Part shown: in pieces, positions 45,814 to 55,600 of the stretch
How positions within the stretch are numbered: position 1 is the first letter of the stretch
How the letters are laid out: each line of letters starts with the position of its first letter
Assembly (NCBI GenBank): GCA_025936115.1
Contig: JAICTZ010000017.1
Coordinates: 62,001-126,000, forward strand
Direction: 5' to 3'
Source: Polyangiaceae bacterium
GTDB lineage: Bacteria > Myxococcota_A > Polyangia > Polyangiales > Polyangiaceae
Length of the DNA stretch: 64,000 nucleotides
Made by a program: the position numbers and the translations under genes
The notes under the pieces: generated by a model
What the model saw: only the letters and a program-made list of their open reading frames with translations
Databases searched by the model: none
Told to the model about the DNA's origin: nothing

Positions 45814-46773
45814 GACCCAGGCGAGTCCGAGCAGGCTCAGCGTGAGCACGACGAGCGCGAGCGCGCCCACGAGCAGATCCGCGACGCCCACTTTGCGCGG
45901 CTCACGCCCGCTCGGCGCGCTCGCGCGTTTGGGCACTTCGACGAGCGGCGCCGCACCGGCCGCCTCGCCGCTCCGTACCGGCTCCTCGAGCTCTTCGACG
46001 CCGCGCGGCGGGTCGACGCTTTCGTCGCCGCGCATCGGTTCGTCGGCGGTCGTTTCGAGCTCGCGCAGCGCCTCGAGCAGGGGGTCCTTGAGTCCGAGCG
46101 TCGTTTTGCCGAGCTCGAGCGCTTGGCCGGGCAACCACGGCGTGTCGCGGTTCGCTTCGAGCTTTTTGCCGCCGAGCGCGGAGCCGTTCTTCGAGCCGAG
46201 GTCGCGCACGGCGATGTGCTGGCCGACGCGCTTGAGCTCGACGTGGCGGCGTGAGGTGTCGGTGTCCGCGAGCGGCAGGTCGGCGTTCGGCATGCGGCCG
46301 ACGACGTAGGTGCGTTCCATGTCGTGCATGACGAGCTCGCGGCCCGTGTCGGGGCCCTGTTCGACGCGCACGCGAGCGCTCACGTCTTCGCCCTGCGCGG
46401 TGAGCGCCGCCCCGACGAGCCCGAGCGCAATCTCGCGCGTCGTCGCCTGTGGATTCACCGTGGGCATCGCTTGCTCCACGCGCACCTCGAGCCAGATGCG
46501 CCCCACGCGGATCAAGTCCCGGTGCCGCAAGACGCGCGGGGCCTGCGCCGAGAGCCGCACGGGTCCCACGAAGGTGCCGTTCGAGCTGCCTTCGTCGATG
46601 ACCACGTACTCGGTCCCACGCTGGCGAATGGAGGCGTGGCGATGGCTCACGCTCGGGTCGGGGAGGCGCACCTCGCAGCCTTCACCCCGGCCAATCACGA
46701 CCCGCGGCGCGTCGAACGTGATCTGGGCGGGCGTCGGGGTGTCGCCCGAGCGGATCACGATAGTCAAAGCCAT
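45799..46773 (-). CDS. Tandem FHA-domain membrane-anchored protein
   Basis: A 324-residue protein with two forkhead-associated domains that read phosphothreonine. Domain 1 (1-100): VVIGRGEGCEVRLPDPSVSH followed by RHASI and DEGSSNGTFV. Domain 2 (130-225): TYVVGRMPNADLPLADTDTS, RRHVELK and DLGSKNGSALG. Both keep the GR, S-RH and NG signature residues. A charged linker then leads to one C-terminal membrane helix (LLVGALALVVLTLSLLGLAW) with three residues after it, a tail anchor. It is a likely reader of targets of the Ser/Thr kinases encoded 8-12 kb away, but that link is an inference. Confidence 0.92.
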   Translation of the reverse strand: MALTIVIRSGDTPTPAQITFDAPRVVIGRGEGCEVRLPDPSVSHRHASIRQRGTEYVVIDEGSSNGTFVGPVRLSAQAPRVLRHRDLIRVGRIWLEVRVEQAMPTVNPQATTREIALGLVGAALTAQGEDVSARVRVEQGPDTGRELVMHDMERTYVVGRMPNADLPLADTDTSRRHVELKRVGQHIAVRDLGSKNGSALGGKKLEANRDTPWLPGQALELGKTTLGLKDPLLEALRELETTADEPMRGDESVDPPRGVEELEEPVRSGEAAGAAPLVEVPKRASAPSGREPRKVGVADLLVGALALVVLTLSLLGLAWVLKSR

Positions 46774-46853
46774 GGGTCGCCGGAGCTTACGGCGAGCATG
46801 CCGCGCCGGGAAAGTTGGCCCAAGAGCCGTCCGCGACCTATCCGCGAGGTGCC

Positions 46854-48956
46854 ATGACCCAAGCCCAAGAACGACGCGCCCAGGGCACGAGCCGCGTGCC
46901 CCTCGAGACCCTGGTCGAGATTTGCGGCAATGAGCCCGGCATCCCCGCCTTCGAGGCGCAGGCCCTCGACGTGAGCGCGAAGGGCATGCACCTGCGCACG
47001 GCCTACTTGCCCGATGAGGGCGCTCCGCTCGTCTGCCGCTTCGAGGACCGCGGCCGCGAAATCGTGGTCGAGGGCGTGGTCGCCTGGCGCAAGGAGAGCG
47101 CCAAGGGCGGGGACTTCGGCGTCGCGTTCACGGCGCTCGATAGCCGCAGCGTCGACGCGCTGAAGGCGCTGATCAAGACCGGCGACCCGACCGAAAAGGC
47201 CGCACCGGGCGAGGGACCAGGCGGCGCGCGCGTGCGTCTGCACATCGAGGGCCTCGGCTCGCCGATGAAGGCGCGGATCCGGACTGGCACCGGCCAAAAG
47301 ATCCAGGTCGGCTCGAGTCTCGAATTTTTGAGGATGGGTCGCAAGCTCGAGATCGAAGATCTCGACGCCGGCGGTCGCCGAACGGCGCAGATCGACGGCG
47401 TGGAAGTCGTGGTCGATCCGCGGACCTCGGTGCCGCAGCTCGTCGTGGCGTTGCGGTATGCAGGCGCGACCGAGGACACGCCGGAGCCGAGCGTTACGGA
47501 TCTCGGCGCGGATTCGGTGCGCCCGCAGTCGCTGCGCATCGCACCCGAAGCGGTCACGCTCACGCTCGAGCCCGTGCGCGACGATGACGCGGGCGATCCG
47601 TCGCCGTCCGGTGACGCGCCAGAGGCGAGGAACGACGACGAGGGTGACGACGACGAGGACGACGAGTTCGACTCCGCCGTACCCGCGACCACGCGCGCGG
47701 CGCGGAAACTGGGCCACGCCGCCGAAAACGCGGGCACGGTGGCGCGCGACGCGAGCGTCGCGGCCGCGCGCTGGGGTTCGGCGACGCTCGGTCAGCTGTT
47801 CGCGGATGCGTCCGCGAAAATCGCCGCGCTGCGTGGTCAAAAGGCCGCGCCGCCCAAGCGCCGCACGACGGCGAAACCCGCCGACACCTCGAACGCGCTC
47901 GACGCCAAGCGCCTGCGTCCCCAATCGTCTTCCAAGGCGACAGCCGATGCGCCCGAGCCCGAGGCGGCTCCCGCGCGCAAGTCGAACAAACGCGCGGCCA
48001 TCGTGATCGCCGTTGCGGCGGTTTCAGCGTCGGCAGGCGTCATCGCGCTCCGTCCAGCGAAGGTGGCTTCCAAAACAGCGAGTGCCGCCACGGCGGCGGA
48101 CGGCGCCAGCGTCGCAACGGACGTCCCACGCGCAGCAGTGCCGCTGGCCTCACCGGGCGTCACCGCGCTCGCGACGGGCGTCACCGGGCTGCCCGGAATG
48201 GCGCCGATCACGCCGGGTGGAAACCCCGCCGTGCCAGGTGCCATGGACACGGCGGCCGCGCCCCCTGGTTCACCCGTGACCGCGAACGTGCCGCTCTTCG
48301 GCCCGACGCCGCTCGCTACGACCGAGCCGGCGCCGCTCGGGCCGCCCCCGAGCGCAGCCACTCGAGGACTCGAGGCGGCGGAGCTCACCGCCGCCAAGGC
48401 CGTCACGCCCCCGACGGCCAACGACGAAGAGTTCGCTGACCCGATCGAGCACGTGGACGGCAGCAAGAAGAACGCCGACGGCAAGAGCGCCGACGGTAAG
48501 AACGCTCGCCCCGAAGACGTTCCCGCGTGGGGCAAAGGCAAGATGCACCTGCCGACCGTGCACCGTTTGCGGCTCGACGGGCCCGGCTCGGAGCTCCACG
48601 GCGTGTCCGACGCGACCGGCTTCACCGTGCTCGTGCCCGGTCGAAAAATCATGGAGCAGGGCGATTCCATCATCAAGCGTGACCCGCGCATCGGACGCGC
48701 CCGCACGACGAACACACCGGGCGGCGCGCAAGTGCGCATCACCTTCCGCGAGACGCTGCCTGCGTACCGTGTGCGCCTGCGCCGCGATTACATCGAGCTC
48801 TTGATCAGCGCGTCGGAAGAGCCTGCGTCGGGGAAGCCGAGCAGCAAAGAGGGGAAACCCGCCAAGGACGCGAAGGACGCCAAAGACATCAAGGAGGGCG
48901 CCAAGGACGGCGCCAAGACGACGCTTGCGGCGAAGTCGATTCCGGCGAAGCGCTGA
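46854..48956 (+). CDS. PilZ - transmembrane - AMIN domain fusion protein
   Basis: A 700-residue protein from ATG 46854. The PilZ domain (about 8-105) has RRAQGTSRVPLETLV, then ALDVSAKGMHLRTAYLPDEG and DFGVAFTALD; the RxxxR and DxSxxG type motifs that bind c-di-GMP are present in diverged form (RRAQGTSR, DVSAKGM). An acidic stretch lies near 260, a basic Pro-rich region precedes one membrane helix (about 381-399), then an Ala/Pro-rich linker and an AMIN-like domain (565-653: HRLRLDGPGSELHG, VRLRRDYIELLIS). AMIN domains place PilQ and amidases at the wall. The tail is Lys/Asp-rich. It could link c-di-GMP inside the cell to a wall or secretin partner outside. Confidence 0.8.
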   Translation: MTQAQERRAQGTSRVPLETLVEICGNEPGIPAFEAQALDVSAKGMHLRTAYLPDEGAPLVCRFEDRGREIVVEGVVAWRKESAKGGDFGVAFTALDSRSVDALKALIKTGDPTEKAAPGEGPGGARVRLHIEGLGSPMKARIRTGTGQKIQVGSSLEFLRMGRKLEIEDLDAGGRRTAQIDGVEVVVDPRTSVPQLVVALRYAGATEDTPEPSVTDLGADSVRPQSLRIAPEAVTLTLEPVRDDDAGDPSPSGDAPEARNDDEGDDDEDDEFDSAVPATTRAARKLGHAAENAGTVARDASVAAARWGSATLGQLFADASAKIAALRGQKAAPPKRRTTAKPADTSNALDAKRLRPQSSSKATADAPEPEAAPARKSNKRAAIVIAVAAVSASAGVIALRPAKVASKTASAATAADGASVATDVPRAAVPLASPGVTALATGVTGLPGMAPITPGGNPAVPGAMDTAAAPPGSPVTANVPLFGPTPLATTEPAPLGPPPSAATRGLEAAELTAAKAVTPPTANDEEFADPIEHVDGSKKNADGKSADGKNARPEDVPAWGKGKMHLPTVHRLRLDGPGSELHGVSDATGFTVLVPGRKIMEQGDSIIKRDPRIGRARTTNTPGGAQVRITFRETLPAYRVRLRRDYIELLISASEEPASGKPSSKEGKPAKDAKDAKDIKEGAKDGAKTTLAAKSIPAKR

Positions 48957-49032
48957 GTCACTGCGGGCGGTCAGCTACGCGGCACTTGCGCGCGATTGAC
49001 GCGGTGCGCCCGGTGGCGCGCTCGACCTTCCG

Positions 49033-50106
49033 CTACGCCCGCGCGGTCCGCTCGCCGCGGCCCTTGCGGGTGACGCGTGGGAGCGCCGTGTTCGGGCTGA
49101 TTTCGAGCTCGGTGTCGCGCTCGCCGCGCGCGAGGCGCTGGGCGCCCGCGTAAGCGATCATGGCGGCGTTGTCGGTGCACGCTCGGAACGGCGGAACCAC
49201 GAGTCGGATGCCGCGGGCAGTGGCGGCCGCGAGCGCTCGTTCACGGAGCTCGCGATTGGCGGCGACGCCGCCCGCGAGCACGAGTGTCCGCACCCCTTCG
49301 CGTTCGGCCGCGAGCACGGCTTTCCCGACGAGCGTGTCGACCACGCGCCGCTGAAAACCGGCGCACAGATCGCGCAGCGTCTGATCGTTGCCGGGGCGCC
49401 CGTTGCGTTCGACCCAGCGCATGACGTCGGTCTTCAAGCCCGAGAAGCTGAACTCGAAAGAGTTCTTCTGGCGCATCGGCCAGATCAGATCGACGGTGTC
49501 GGGATTTCCTTCCTTGGCGAGGCGGTCGATGACCGGTCCGCCGGGATAGCCGAGGCCGAGGAGCTTGGCGACCTTGTCGAACGCCTCGCCCGCGGCGTCG
49601 TCGCGCGTGGCGCCGAGCTCGCGAATCGCGTCGACGCTCGACGCGTCGACCCGGTAGAGCGCGGTGTGGCCGCCCGACGCGAGCAGCGCGACGAAGGGAT
49701 ACTCGGGCGCTGCCGGGCACTCGACGTTCGCGAAGCGCAAGAAGGGCGAGAGCAGGTGACCGACCAAGTGGTCGACGCCGACGAGCGGCTTTTCGAGCGC
49801 CCAGGCAAGTCCGCGCGCCGCCTGCACACCGACGAGCAGCGCACCCGAAAGGCCCGGCCGGCAGGTGACGGCCACGCCGTCCACGTCGCCGAGCTTCATG
49901 CCCGCGCGCGCCGCCGCTTCGACGAGCACGGGCTCGACGTTCCGTAAGTGATCGCGTGACGCAAGCTCGGGCACGACGCCGCCGTAGGGCGCGTGCAGTT
50001 TCACCTGGCTCTGAACGACGTCGCTCAGGACCTCGCCGTCGACACGCACGAGGGCAGCGCCGGTTTCGTCACAAGAGGTTTCGATGCCGAGTACGATCAA
50101 GGTCAT
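49033..50106 (-). CDS. tsaD: tRNA N6-adenosine threonylcarbamoyltransferase
   Basis: A 357-residue enzyme that transfers threonylcarbamoyl to A37 of ANN-decoding tRNAs, working with TsaB/TsaE. The ASKHA-fold signatures are clear: VLGIETSCDETGAALV at the N-terminus, the metal-binding HxxxH in GVDHLVGHLLSPFL, the glycoprotease-family core LLASGGHTALYRV, EAFDKVAKLLGLGYPGGPVI, and the C-terminal motif LVLAGGVAANRELRER with PPFRACTDNAAMIA. ATG 50106 is used. It is convergent with the PilZ-AMIN gene and divergent from the Cys-rich lipoprotein gene. Confidence 0.96.
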   Translation of the reverse strand: MTLIVLGIETSCDETGAALVRVDGEVLSDVVQSQVKLHAPYGGVVPELASRDHLRNVEPVLVEAAARAGMKLGDVDGVAVTCRPGLSGALLVGVQAARGLAWALEKPLVGVDHLVGHLLSPFLRFANVECPAAPEYPFVALLASGGHTALYRVDASSVDAIRELGATRDDAAGEAFDKVAKLLGLGYPGGPVIDRLAKEGNPDTVDLIWPMRQKNSFEFSFSGLKTDVMRWVERNGRPGNDQTLRDLCAGFQRRVVDTLVGKAVLAAEREGVRTLVLAGGVAANRELRERALAAATARGIRLVVPPFRACTDNAAMIAYAGAQRLARGERDTELEISPNTALPRVTRKGRGERTARA

Positions 50107-50142
50107 GCTCGTGGGGTTAGAAACAAGCGGACTATATTATTC

Positions 50143-50157
50143 CAAGCCGGCGGCTTG
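50143..50157 (+). promoter_or_regulatory. Short hairpin in the divergent tsaD / Cys-rich lipoprotein gap
   Basis: CAAGCC and GGCTTG form a perfect six-base stem with a three-base loop. An AT-rich stretch with a TATATT (50133-50138) lies just beside it, so one or both divergent promoters probably sit here. No convincing -35 box was found for either direction. Confidence 0.3.
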
Positions 50158-50251
50158 AGCTCATTCGCGCGACCGCCCGCCGCGCAAGTAACGCACACAT
50201 TTTTTCCCCGGCAAGGTGCTCATTTCGAGCGTCCACGGGCATAGTTGCGCC

Positions 50252-52039
50252 ATGGCGTCTCGGTGGAGCGGGCTTGCGATTGTCGGCTTGTGGCTGGCAA
50301 GCTTTGCGGGTTGTTCGGGTGAGAGCACGTCCGGTAACCATACGGGCGGCACTTCCCACAGCGGCGGCGCGACGCAGACGGCCGGTAAGTCGCAAGCAGG
50401 TAAGGGTGGCGGCCACGCAGGGTCGGGCGGGACTGCGGCGGCGCACGGCGGCAGCGCGGGGCACGCGATAGCGGAAAGCGGTGCAGGCGGTGAGGAGACA
50501 GCGGGGCGCGGCGGCTCGGATCGCGGCGGTCGAAGCGCGGGCGGTCAGAGCGCGGCCGGTCAGAGCGCGGCCGGTCAGAGTGCGGCCGGTCGCGGCGGCG
50601 AGCTCACTGTCGGTGGCGCGTCGGGTGGTCCGGTCGTGGGTGGGAGCGCGGGCAGCGCCGGTACGATCGCGACGGGTGGCGCCGGGGGCACGGGCGGCGT
50701 GCCGTTTGGCTGGGGTTGCCGTGCAATCGCGTACCGTGACGGCGTGTGCGATTGCGGCTGCGGCATCGCCGACGTCGATTGTGCCGACGGCGACATCGAT
50801 CACTGCGAGCGCTGCAACGCCGAGGGCGCTTGCAATGGCGCCGAATGTCCCGGGCACATCGACCCGGACAACACGGCCCGCTGCGAGCCGGCGCCGCTCG
50901 GATGGTCGTGCAGCAACCGCTATTACGACGACGGCGAGAGCTGCGATTGCGGCTGCGGCATCAAGGATCCCGACTGCAAAGACGACAAGGCCACGAGCTG
51001 CGACGCCTGCCAAGACTTCGGCGCGTGTTCGCACGGGCCCTGCCCGTCGTCGATTGCCGCCGATGACAACTCGACGTGCTTCGTGCCGAAGGGCTGGCTT
51101 TGCGGCTTCGACTACGGAGACGGGTCTTGTGATTGCGGCTGCGGCGTCGTGGACATCGATTGTGCCAGCGAAAAAGCCGACGCCTGCGAGTACTGTCCCT
51201 CGCTTGGTTGCGCCCCGTACGGCTGCAGCGACGCGATCGTTCCCGACGACAACGCGGTCTGCACCAAGGCTCCTCCCGGCTGGACTTGCGCGGCGCGCCT
51301 CTACCGCGACGGCACCGGTTGCGATTGCGGCTGTGGCTTTCCCGACCCCGACTGCAAATCGCAGGATGTCTCCGCTTGTGATCGCTGCAATGACCCTTAC
51401 TCCTGCTCCGGCCAAGCGTGTCCCGGCATCATCGACGCGGACAACAACGCCTTCTGTTCGCAGCCCCCTCCGCCCGCGGACTGGAAGTGCCAGTACTATT
51501 ACTGGCTCAGCGATCGGCAGTGCTCGTGTGGCTGCGGCGCCCCCGACCCGGATTGTCGCGGCACTACCACGGATTTCTGCGACAATTGTCCGATTTGCGG
51601 TCCCAGCAACTGTCCGATGCAGATCAGCCCGACCGATGTCTCGCAGTGCAAACCGGCTCCTGCCGGCTGGACGTGCGACTCGACCCACTACCTCGACGGC
51701 ATCTGTGACTGCGGGTGCGGCCTCGTGGATCCGGACTGCGAGTTCGATACGAGTCGCTACTGCTATTCGTGTCCCGTGGAGGGCTGCTCCGCCGGCTACT
51801 GCTCGCGCATCGTGCCGCACGACACCTCGCAGTGCACCTTCGAGATCCCGAGCACGTGGACGTGCCCTCGCAACTTCTACTCTGACGGGCTGTGCGATTG
51901 CGGGTGTGGGGCCGTCGATCGCGACTGTGCGAGCGCGGACGTCGGCCACTGCGCCGTGTGCAACAACGAAGGCAGCTGCTCGACCACGAGCTGCCCCGGC
52001 ACCATCTCGCCAACGGACAGCTCGACCTGCTCGCCGTAG
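50252..52039 (+). CDS. Lipoprotein with seven Cys-rich CDCGCG repeats
   Basis: A 595-residue surface lipoprotein. ATG 50252 gives a signal with hydrophobic run IVGLWLASFAG and lipobox Cys23 or so. A Gly/Ala/Ser-rich linker (25-155) includes three tandem GQSAA units, encoded by a 15-base repeat at about 50548-50592. From about 165 to the end come seven units of about 60 residues, each starting (G/D/T)W.C, then Y.DG..CDCGCG..D.DC, a C..C cluster, and ending I.P.D.S.C. Unit 5 has SCGCG in place of CDCGCG. The spacing of Cys suggests stacked disulphide knots. I recognise no named function. Confidence 0.85.
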   Translation: MASRWSGLAIVGLWLASFAGCSGESTSGNHTGGTSHSGGATQTAGKSQAGKGGGHAGSGGTAAAHGGSAGHAIAESGAGGEETAGRGGSDRGGRSAGGQSAAGQSAAGQSAAGRGGELTVGGASGGPVVGGSAGSAGTIATGGAGGTGGVPFGWGCRAIAYRDGVCDCGCGIADVDCADGDIDHCERCNAEGACNGAECPGHIDPDNTARCEPAPLGWSCSNRYYDDGESCDCGCGIKDPDCKDDKATSCDACQDFGACSHGPCPSSIAADDNSTCFVPKGWLCGFDYGDGSCDCGCGVVDIDCASEKADACEYCPSLGCAPYGCSDAIVPDDNAVCTKAPPGWTCAARLYRDGTGCDCGCGFPDPDCKSQDVSACDRCNDPYSCSGQACPGIIDADNNAFCSQPPPPADWKCQYYYWLSDRQCSCGCGAPDPDCRGTTTDFCDNCPICGPSNCPMQISPTDVSQCKPAPAGWTCDSTHYLDGICDCGCGLVDPDCEFDTSRYCYSCPVEGCSAGYCSRIVPHDTSQCTFEIPSTWTCPRNFYSDGLCDCGCGAVDRDCASADVGHCAVCNNEGSCSTTSCPGTISPTDSSTCSP

Positions 52040-52054
52040 GGCAAAGGACCGGGT

Positions 52055-52615
52055 CTAAAACCCGCAGCCAGTTTCACTACGCTGCAGGTAAAACAGCGCG
52101 AATCCGGGGCCGTTGCCCTCATCGGCGCTCATCGGCGGCAGATCCGGACCCGGTCGCAAGAGGCGTACTTCCACGGCGCCGTTGGTGAGCAGCGAGATCA
52201 CGGCGACCATGGACGTTCCGCAGGTGGAATCGACCCACGCAAAGAACGTGTGCTGCCGGCCCTCCCCGAGATCGGCTTGTGAGAGCGCGTCGTGCAAAAT
52301 CTCGGGGATGGCGCGCAGCGGCGCTTCGTCGAAGAGCGGCGCCGGTTGGCAGAAGCCGTTGGCGGCGTCGTTCGAGGCGAGCGAGCCGGGGCGCGACGTG
52401 AGCGCCGAGGTGTCGAGGCGCAGCCTGAGCGAGAGGTTCGGCGGCGCGCCGCTCGGAATGAAGCCGCCGTTGAAGGGCGGCGTGCCCACGATCGCTCCGC
52501 AATACGCGGCAGCACCTTGGGTGTCGAAGCGGGAGAGATCGCGGCAGGAAACCAGCCCAGAGAGCGCGAATGCCGCGAGCAGAGGGGTGCCGAAGCGGCG
52601 CGCGTATGCGCTCAC
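52055..52615 (-). CDS. Putative lipoprotein, unknown function
   Basis: A 186-residue protein. GTG 52615 forms a GTGA overlap with the stop of the TPR/HEAT gene upstream and puts the signal FGTPLLAAFALSGLVSC directly at the N-terminus, with lipobox LVSC at about Cys24. The mature part has six Cys residues, four Cys-flanked blocks (for example AAAYCGAIVGTPPFNGGF, WVDSTCGTSMVAVISLL) and no recognised family. Coupling to the large repeat protein suggests they act in the same envelope process. Confidence 0.7.
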   Translation of the reverse strand: MSAYARRFGTPLLAAFALSGLVSCRDLSRFDTQGAAAYCGAIVGTPPFNGGFIPSGAPPNLSLRLRLDTSALTSRPGSLASNDAANGFCQPAPLFDEAPLRAIPEILHDALSQADLGEGRQHTFFAWVDSTCGTSMVAVISLLTNGAVEVRLLRPGPDLPPMSADEGNGPGFALFYLQRSETGCGF

Positions 52616-55600
52616 TTGCCGCCGAGAAGCTGCCACGCCGCGTTTCTAACACGCGGCTCGGCGTCCGTCTTCTCGACGCGCTCGAGCACGGGACGCGCAG
52701 CGCCCGGATCGACCGCGAACAAGGCGCGGACGGCCGCTTCACGCACGAGCGCGTAGCCGTCGCTCGTCGCCGCGCGCGTGAGCTCGGCCGTGCCGCTCGC
52801 GACGCCCGGCGCGCGGGCGAGCGCGTCTGCGGCGGCGACGCGCAACGCCCAATCGTCTTCGCGCGTGAGACGCTGGGCGACCGCGGTCGCGACGGCAGGG
52901 TCCGTCGTGCGTGCCGCGGCGAGCGCCGCGCGCCTCACCCCGGGATCGGCGTCGCCGAGCGCGTTGACGACCGCGTCGCGCGCGCGCGGCTCCGAGCGGC
53001 TGCCGAGAAACGCGAGCGCGCTGGCACGAACGGGCGCGTACGGGTGGCGCGTGAGGGCGGCGAGCGCGGGCACGAGGTTCGTGGCGATACGGTCGACGAC
53101 GCGCCGCGCACGCGCGCGGGAATCACCCGTGAAGTCCGCGCAGAGGGCGGGCACGGGCGCGCTCTCCGGCGCGAGACCGAGCGCGTCCACCACGGCGCGC
53201 GCTCGCTCCGGCGAGCTCTCGGCGCCGCTTTCGCTCGCGCGGCCGAGCGCAGGGGCGAGTCGTTCGAGCGTGCTCAACCGCTCTGCTACCGAGTACGGGC
53301 CGGGCCGCCACGCATCGAGCAATGCGCGGACATCGATGCGTTCATCCGGAGCGGGCAAGGGATCGCTCGGCGCGCGGAACTCGCCGCTCGCCCAGGCTGC
53401 TGCCGCGGCTGCTGCCACGGCGCGGAGCTCCGGGTCCGGATCGACGAGGCCGTCGGCGAGGGCGCTCGCCGCGTCGGGGGCGCGGAGCTCGGCGAGCGCA
53501 AGCAGCGCGCTCGTGCGCAGTTCGGGGCTCGTGGCGCGTGCGAGCGACGCAATCGCTTCGATTTCGGCATGGGCGCCCAGCATGCCGAGCGCGCGCGCCG
53601 CAGCTCCGCGCGCGAGGTTACCCGCGTCCGCCGAACCCGCCACACGTGAAAGCTCGGGGATCGCGCTCGTGTCGTGCAAAAGCCCGAGCCCGAGCGCGCC
53701 GAGGGCCCGCAGGCTCGGCGCCTCGGTGCCGAGCAGGCGCACGAGCAGCGGTCGCGCCTGCCGCGAGCCCAAGCGAGCGACGGCCCACGCCGCCGCGACG
53801 GCCACCGGATCCGCATCGTCCGCCGAACCCCGGCCGTCCGGGAAGAGCACGGCTTCGAGCTTCGGGAGCAGGCTCGGATCGCGCAGCGTGCCTGCCGCGA
53901 TCATCGCCCGCGTGCGCAGGCTCGCCTCGGCGTTGCTCTTAGCGTACGCGACGAGCGACGGTCCGGCGCTCTTGCTCGCCACGTGCGAGAGGAGCGTGAT
54001 CGCGACTTGCTGCTGGCTCGCGCGTTCGTCGGCGAGGGCGTCGAGCAGCGGCTTGACGGCACGCTCGCCGAGCTTCGCGAGGGCTCGGCGTGCTGCTTCG
54101 GCTTCGGCGGGCGAGCCGGTGCGCACGCGGTGCACGAGCGGGTACGCGATGGCGCCGTAAATCTCGACGAGCAGGCGCCGAAACAGCGGCCGCTCGGGAT
54201 TGGCGAGCGCGAGCGGCAGGATTTCCCGCTCGAGCGACTCGAGCGTGCCGCGGCCGAGGTTCAGCTGCACGCTGAGCCGCGCGGCGCGCGACACGAGCTC
54301 CTCGTCGGGTGCGGCGCGGATCACGCGCCGGAGGAGCAGATCCGCTTCGTCGAGCTGTCCCTTGTCGATCAAGAGCTCGGCGAGCTCGAGGTGCACGGCG
54401 AAGGCGCGGTCGTTCTTCTGGATCGCCTGGCGTAGCTCGCCAATGGCGCGCTCGTTCTCTTGCCGCCGGCGGTACATGCGGCCGAGCTTGGCGTGGCCCT
54501 CGGCGTCGTCGGGCGCGAGCTCGACCGCGCGTGCTGCGTAGCGCACGGCGTCGTCGTCCTGGTAGAGCTCGGCCGAGTACTCGGCCATGCGCTGGTATGC
54601 CTCGCGCGCGTGCTTCGGCTCGAGCGTCACGAGGCGCCCGAGCACGCCGATGGCGTCCGCGAGCTTGCGCTGTTGCACGAGCACGGTCTCGAGCCGTTTG
54701 AGCGACTCGACGTCGGCGGGTGCGAACTCCGTGATGCGGCGTAGCGTGCGCTCGGCGGCAGCAAAGCTGCGTGCGCGGAGCTCGGCTTCCGCGAGCAATC
54801 GTCCGGCGTCGAGGTCGGGCGGTGTCGCCGCGAAGCGCTTGGCGAGCCCGTTCATACGCTGCGCGCTCTGGCCGCGCAGGCCCCACAGCGTCACCACGTG
54901 CTGGCGCGCCTCGCGCGCGAGCTCGGCGCTCGTGCGCTCCCCCTTCAGCAATTTCTCCCAAAGGGCGAGCGCTTCGTCCAAGTAAACGCGCCGCGCGTCG
55001 GGGGAAGTCTGCGCGCCAGCCGCCCGCTCGAGCCCGAGCGCGTAGGCCTTTTGGGCGCGCGTCTGTCCGGGTTCGAGCTTGGTCGCCTCGCTCAGCGCCT
55101 CGAGACCCTCCTTCACGAGATCGTGATCGAGCAGCACGTCGCCTTCGGCGAGCAAACCTTGGACGCGGTCGGCCGTGAGCACGCGGATCCGCTGCCACGT
55201 CGCGACGGCGCGCGCCTTGTCGCCCGCGGCCCAATAACGCGCGCCGAGCTCGACCAGATGCTGCGGATCGCGACCACCCGCCGCGGCGAGCCGTTCGAGC
55301 AGCGCGAGGCTCCGCTCCTTTTCGCCCACGCGCTCGTAAAAATCGACGAGCGCGGCGAGCGTGTCCTCGTCGCTGCCCGAGCGCGCTTCGAGCTTGCGGA
55401 GCTCGTCGAGCGCGCGCTGCCGGTCGCCCCGTTGCAAGAGCGCGTTGACGAGGCGGAAGACGTAGTCGGGATTGCGCGGCGCGGCCTGAATCAGCGCCTC
55501 GTATTCGTGCACGGCCTGCTCGAGCTGCCCCTGCGCTTCGAGTAAGCTTACGACCTTGAGCCGCGTCGCAACGTCGGCGGGCTCCCGCGCGAGCGCTTGC

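Noticed and set aside
50132..51949. 605-codon minus-strand open frame opposite the Cys-rich lipoprotein gene
   Set aside because: It is the antisense shadow of a GC-rich repetitive gene: composition is Ala/Arg/Val/Gly-rich with no domain, while the plus strand shows a lipobox and seven ordered Cys repeats.
53939..55234. 431-codon minus-strand frame inside the TPR/HEAT gene
   Set aside because: Frame-shifted, Arg-rich shadow on the same strand; the 1372-codon frame carries the repeats.
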